A DNA stretch of 64,000 bases. Origin: Stomorhina lunata (Eukaryota; Arthropoda; Insecta; Diptera; Rhiniidae). The position numbers and the translations under genes are program-made. The stretch spans positions 116,789,334 to 116,853,333 of the forward strand of contig OW121741.1 in the NCBI GenBank assembly GCA_933228675.1. The letters run 5' to 3'. Positions 59,860 through 64,000 of this stretch are shown in pieces. Positions within the stretch are counted from its first letter, which is position 1. The number at the start of each line of letters is the position of its first letter. The notes beneath the pieces were generated by a model, which saw only the letters and a list, made by a program, of their open reading frames with translations, was not told the origin of the DNA and did not search any database.

Positions 59860-60740
59860 TGTGAAAAAAATGATATTCACTGTGTGAAAAAAATCTTCAC
59901 ACGCCAAACGACTGTAGGGGCTGGTCAGCACATTCAAGTGCTTGAACACACAATCACGTTCGTTTAAACTCACATTTTCATACAAACGCTAACGACACAT
60001 TTAGTTAAATCAACTATCATATTTTAAATTAGCGTTTGTCATTTCAGAAAACCAACCTCCAGTGGAATATTCACGCTATAACGATTATGTTAGTGTGGAT
60101 GAATACGCCATAATGCTTCCATAATTACACTTTAGAATAGAACGACAGAAGCACTGGCACAGAATGCAGCGGATATACCCGGCAGTTATCAAGGGTAATA
60201 CTCCATCTAAGCTCGAAAAGTGATTGGAAATGTTAAATACGGTTATTGTAGGAATTGGACAGAATAGTTCTTAGGTCTAGAGTCAATCCTCTAGTATTGC
60301 ATCAACATCTCACAGCCCAGTTTTGGTAGTAAAAAACAAGTTTATTGTATGCCGTTAGCTAAACACTTTGATAGTTTCGGAGACACGCTTAGAACTGCTG
60401 GGTCTGTCATGGATTCACAGATACACTGCGGAGAACCTAATATCATAATCATAATTATCCTTATTGTTGTCATCGTGTAGTTACCATGTTATTGTCTATA
60501 AATGTCGTTGTATCTGTACTTTTTAGTAGTTGTATCTGCTTTGGCCACTTTTTTTTGCATTTTATTTTAACCAACTTATAGTCATTCTTTCATACTAACG
60601 GACTCAAACTCATTCGTACTTATCTATGGCAAAGAGCAACAAAGAAACAAGAAATGAAATGCAAGAACATTTGAAAAACTTGCTCTGAGATAACCCGGAA
60701 TTGTCATTAATACCCTACAGCATAAAGGAAAGATATAGAA
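59860..60740. other. Unique, less AT-rich island between two minisatellites
   Basis: Mixed-composition sequence with several coding-like short frames, for example RIERQKHWHRMQRIYPAV from about 60137 on the plus strand. It may be a host exon region or a fragment of an unrecognised retroelement. Confidence 0.35.
60048..60124 (+). CDS. Possible terminal coding exon, 24 codons
   Basis: A good splice acceptor (GTTTGTCATTTCAG, AG at 60046-60047) precedes a frame reading NQPPVEYSRYNDYVSVDEYA, then IMLP and a TAA stop. Two leading bases would complete a split codon. Composition is unlike the surrounding low-complexity DNA, and the tyrosine-rich acidic tail resembles the C-terminus of a membrane or adaptor protein, though I recognise no family. 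A second frame is also open for most of this length, so chance cannot be excluded. Confidence 0.3.
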
Positions 60741-62130
60741 AATTTTAGGCAAAATAAATTTTGTAAAGAAAATTTTGTGTGAAATAAAATTTTCTATATA
60801 GAAAATTTTGTATGAAATTAAATTTTTAGTATAGAAAATTTTGTGGGAAATAAAATTTTCTATATAGAAAATTTTGTGTGAAATAAAATTTTCTATATAG
60901 AAAATTTTTTGTGAAATAAAATTTTCTATATAGAAAATTTTGTGTGAAATAAAATTTTCTATATAGAAAATTTTGTGTGAAATAAAATTTTCTATATAGA
61001 AAATTTTGTGTGAAATAAAATTTTCTATATAGAAAATTTTGTGTGAAATAAAATTTTCTATATAGAAAATTTTGTGTGAAATAAAATTTTCTATATAGAA
61101 AATTTTGTGTGAAATAAAATTTTCTATATAGAAAATTTTGTGTGAAATAAAATTTTCTATATAGAAAATTTTGTGTGAAATAAAATTTTCTATATAGAAA
61201 ATTTTGTGTGAAATAAAATTTTCTATATAGAAAATTTTGTGTGAAATAAAATTTTCTATATAGAAAATTTTGTGTGAAATAAAATTTTCTATATAGAAAA
61301 TTTTGTGTGAAATAAAATTTTCTATATAGAAAATTTTGTGTGAAATAAAATTTTCTATATAGAAAATTTTGTGTGAAATAAAATTTTCTATATAGAAAAT
61401 TTTGTGTGAAATAAAATTTTCTATATAGAAAATTTTGTGTGAAATAAAATTTTCTATATAGAAAATTTTGTGTGAAATAAAATTTTCTATATAGAAAATT
61501 TTGTGTGAAATAAAATTTTCTATATAGAAAATTTTGTGTGAAATAACATTTTCTATATAGAAAATTTTGTGTGAAATAAAATTTTCTATATAGAAAATTT
61601 TGTGTGAAATAAAATTTTCTATATAGAAAATTTTGTGTGAAATAGAATTTTCTATATAGAAATTTTTGTGTGAAATAAAATTTTCTATATAGAAAATTTT
61701 GTGTGAAGTAAAATTTCCTATAGAGAAAATTTTGTGTGAAATAAAATTTTCTATATAGAAAATTTTGTGGAAAATTAAATTTTCTATATAGAAAATTTTG
61801 TGGGAAATTAAATTTTCTATATAGAAAATTTTGTGTGAAATAAAATTTTCTATATAGAAAATTTTGTGTGAAATAAAATTTTCTATATAGAAAATTTTGT
61901 GTGAAATAAAATTGTCTATATAGAAAATTTAGTAAGAAATAAATTTCTATGAGGAAAATTTTGAATATAGAATTTTGTTTGAAATAAAATTTTCTATATA
62001 GAAATTTTTGTGTGAAAAAATTTTCTATACAGACAATTTTGTGTAAAATAAAACTTTCTATACAGAAAAAATTTTCTGGTGAAAATTTATTTTAAAATTA
62101 AATTTTTTATAGAAAATTGTGTGTAAATTA
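60740..62130. repeat. 33-bp minisatellite, family v (GTGTGAAAT spacer)
   Basis: About 40 units of AAAATTTTCTATATAGAAAA plus TTTTGTGTGAAAT. 60840-61640 is almost perfect, pointing to recent homogenisation; the edges are decayed. Confidence 0.95.
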
Positions 62131-63689
62131 GACCAAACATCTCGTAGGCATGCACCGATATCTTGCTAGCCTCTATCTTACTTCTTCTATAATATACAAA
62201 AAATTTCCATGGATTATTCGATTCTAAGCTAAGTGTGTACATATATTTGTGATATCAAAATGCATTTAACTTGACTATGCTTGTATCTACTTAGTGTTGC
62301 AGTTTCATTTGTTGTTGTTGCTATTGTTATTTGTTATTTAGTTGCTTGGTTCTTCTAGTCGAGTAGTTCTGGTGGTTCTCTTTATGTTCGTTCTGTTGTA
62401 AATAGTTATTGTCGTACATTTCTACAACTCATTTATTTTATTATTAATTTTAAGTGTTTCTTTTCCGACACATCCTTTTAATCGTTTTGTGTGGTTGTGT
62501 CCGACTTGTCGCACATAAAATACAATTAAATAAATTATATAATGATCATCTTTGCTTGAATTTTAAATGAGGCAACAAAAACATAATTGAAGTTTTTAAT
62601 TTGAACCTGAATGTATATGTATATTCAGTTGTAAATATGTAAGTATGTGTGTATGTTCATGAAGGATGTAAATGTATGAGTGTGTGTAAAGTGTCGGATA
62701 GAGTGGTCAGTAGAGAAGTAATTATAAAATATTATGCAAATTGTAAATGTTAATTATATTTACAAACAGTTAAGCAAAAATATGTAAATGCTAATAATGT
62801 ATTTATGTTTATCTGCATAAAATAGTGGAAAACATTAAATTAATTAAGGAAATGCTTAAGAATTATGTGTTGGTGTTAAACGTTTTGAAATGTGATTGTA
62901 TTTTGAGATAGTAATAAGGTCTTTTAGGAAAATGTTACTTAGTTTATAGATTTTAATATTTTTTAATAGAAAATTTTTACATAACTTCGAAATAAAATTT
63001 TGTACATAGAAAATTTTTGATATAATTTAAAAACTTAATTCATCGATTTTTTCTCATAAAAATTTTGGAACAAAAATTGGTCATATAAAATTTTTGAATA
63101 AATGTACTTATATAAAAAATTTTCAGAATAAATATTGAAAAAAGAGAATATGTTTAAATAAATATTTTGATAGGTAATAATTCTTTAAAGCAAAATTTTT
63201 ATACAAAAAGTTTAAAAAAAGTCCCAGAAAATTTTGCGAAATAAAAATATATGAATATTTTTTAATATAAAAATTTTCGATTCAAGTATTTTCATATAAA
63301 AAATAAGATTTTCTTTATAATAATAATTTTCTGGTAAATAATATAAAATTCTTCTATAATAACATTTTTAATGAAAAATTTCGATAAAAAAATATTTTTT
63401 GACAAAAAATAGAAAATTTTTTGTTTTTTTTTTAATTTTTTATTTATATAAATGTTTATTTTAAAAGTAAATAAGAGTTAAAAACAGTTTGATCACCACA
63501 ACATTTTCGGTTTTAAATTTCTTAATCATAGAGTAATTATTTTTTTATGGGGAATAAAATATTTTCTTTTATCGAAAAGTACTTTTTGGCATTGAAAACA
63601 AGTAAAAAAGTACTTTATGGAGCCACTGTTAACAAATTTTGTAGTTGTTTTTAATTCTTAGAGAAATTGATTAATTTTCTTGTCGGATA
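62131..63689. other. Unannotated AT-rich DNA
   Basis: 62131-62930 looks unique, with GTTGTTGTTGC and GTATGTGTGT microsatellites. 62940-63450 is a loose A/T-run sequence like the decayed edges of the minisatellites. No gene seen. Confidence 0.45.
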
Positions 63690-64000
63690 TTTATGTCATT
63701 TCCGTTAGTGGGTCTAATATGGAAGCTCATGTTTTAAACCATTGCCAGAATTTATAAACCTTTTTGTGTTTTTTTGTGGTTTTTATGTGACTTCTGAGAA
63801 TAGCTCTTGTATGGGAGGTATGACCAAATATAGGTCGATTTCATCAAAAATTGGTACAATGATTTCGGCGATATTTTTGTTGAATTATGTTCAAATGCAA
63901 TTAAATTTGTGGCTGGAAAGCTTCAAAATCTCTGTTCCGGGAAAGCGTACTATAAGAGATACCTTAAATAAGTGTCCAATATTTCTAGGCGTTACAAGCA
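63690..64000 (-). mobile_element. Diverged HINE, cut by the window end
   Basis: Has 'gtatgggaggtatgaccaaa', 'ttggtacaatgattt', 'ttgtggctgg' and 'ttccgggaaagcg', in the order of minus-oriented HINEs but with many substitutions. It is an older copy or a sister subfamily. Confidence 0.6.

Noticed and set aside
60840..61640. CRISPR-like regular array
   Set aside because: Units are contiguous tandem repeats with no unique spacers, in a eukaryotic genome.

Overview
The window reads as gene-poor, repeat-dominated DNA from a higher fly (Diptera, probably a calyptrate such as a blowfly, house fly or stable fly). It is very AT-rich, has no long host coding sequence, and carries many copies of a DINE-1/INE-1-like element (Helentron-associated, 'HINE') whose end, GACTATAGC..TTCTTACTTGTTTT, and GTCCGTCC block are typical of brachyceran genomes. 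The species assignment is inference.

Layout. 1-9 kb: HINE copies, a foldback repeat carrying a hammerhead-ribozyme core, two copies of an unnamed interspersed element with a ~130-bp internal minisatellite (called family X here), and a dead mariner nested in a HINE. 9-20.5 kb: a nest of transposons. A minus-strand LINE (endonuclease plus reverse transcriptase, decayed) was split near its 3' end by a short non-autonomous Transib-type element (14771-17298, TSD CGACG). A complete Transib (9231-14760, TSD CAACA) with 1.4-kb terminal inverted repeats and an intact 678-aa RAG1-like transposase then inserted directly against it. A DD37E Tc1/mariner element follows. 20.6-28.9 kb: more HINEs, a tRNA-derived SINE, a second hammerhead-bearing fragment, and a relic of the DD37E element split by a HINE.

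28.9-40.3 kb: two long degenerate arrays in which a short motif is the most regularly preserved part. The first holds the palindrome AGCAACATGTTGCT (24 exact 12-bp cores counted by eye). The second holds GCGACAAAGCNACAA about every 110-160 bp. 41.4-46 kb: truncated HINEs, a ~1.9-kb tandem segmental duplication carrying family X, and a second SINE copy. 47.1-62.1 kb: five minisatellite families sharing one palindromic core. Period is 31 bp when the core is CTATAG and 33 bp when it is CTATATAG. A short, less AT-rich unique island (59.9-60.7 kb) sits between two of them and contains a possible splice acceptor and terminal coding exon. The end of the window runs into a diverged HINE.

No host pathway is encoded here. 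The coding content is transposases and reverse transcriptase. The most notable signals are the asymmetric 13/23 RSS-like ends of the small Transib element, the intact Transib, the two hammerhead cores, the palindrome array, and the 31/33-bp minisatellite rule. All counts and alignments were made by eye.
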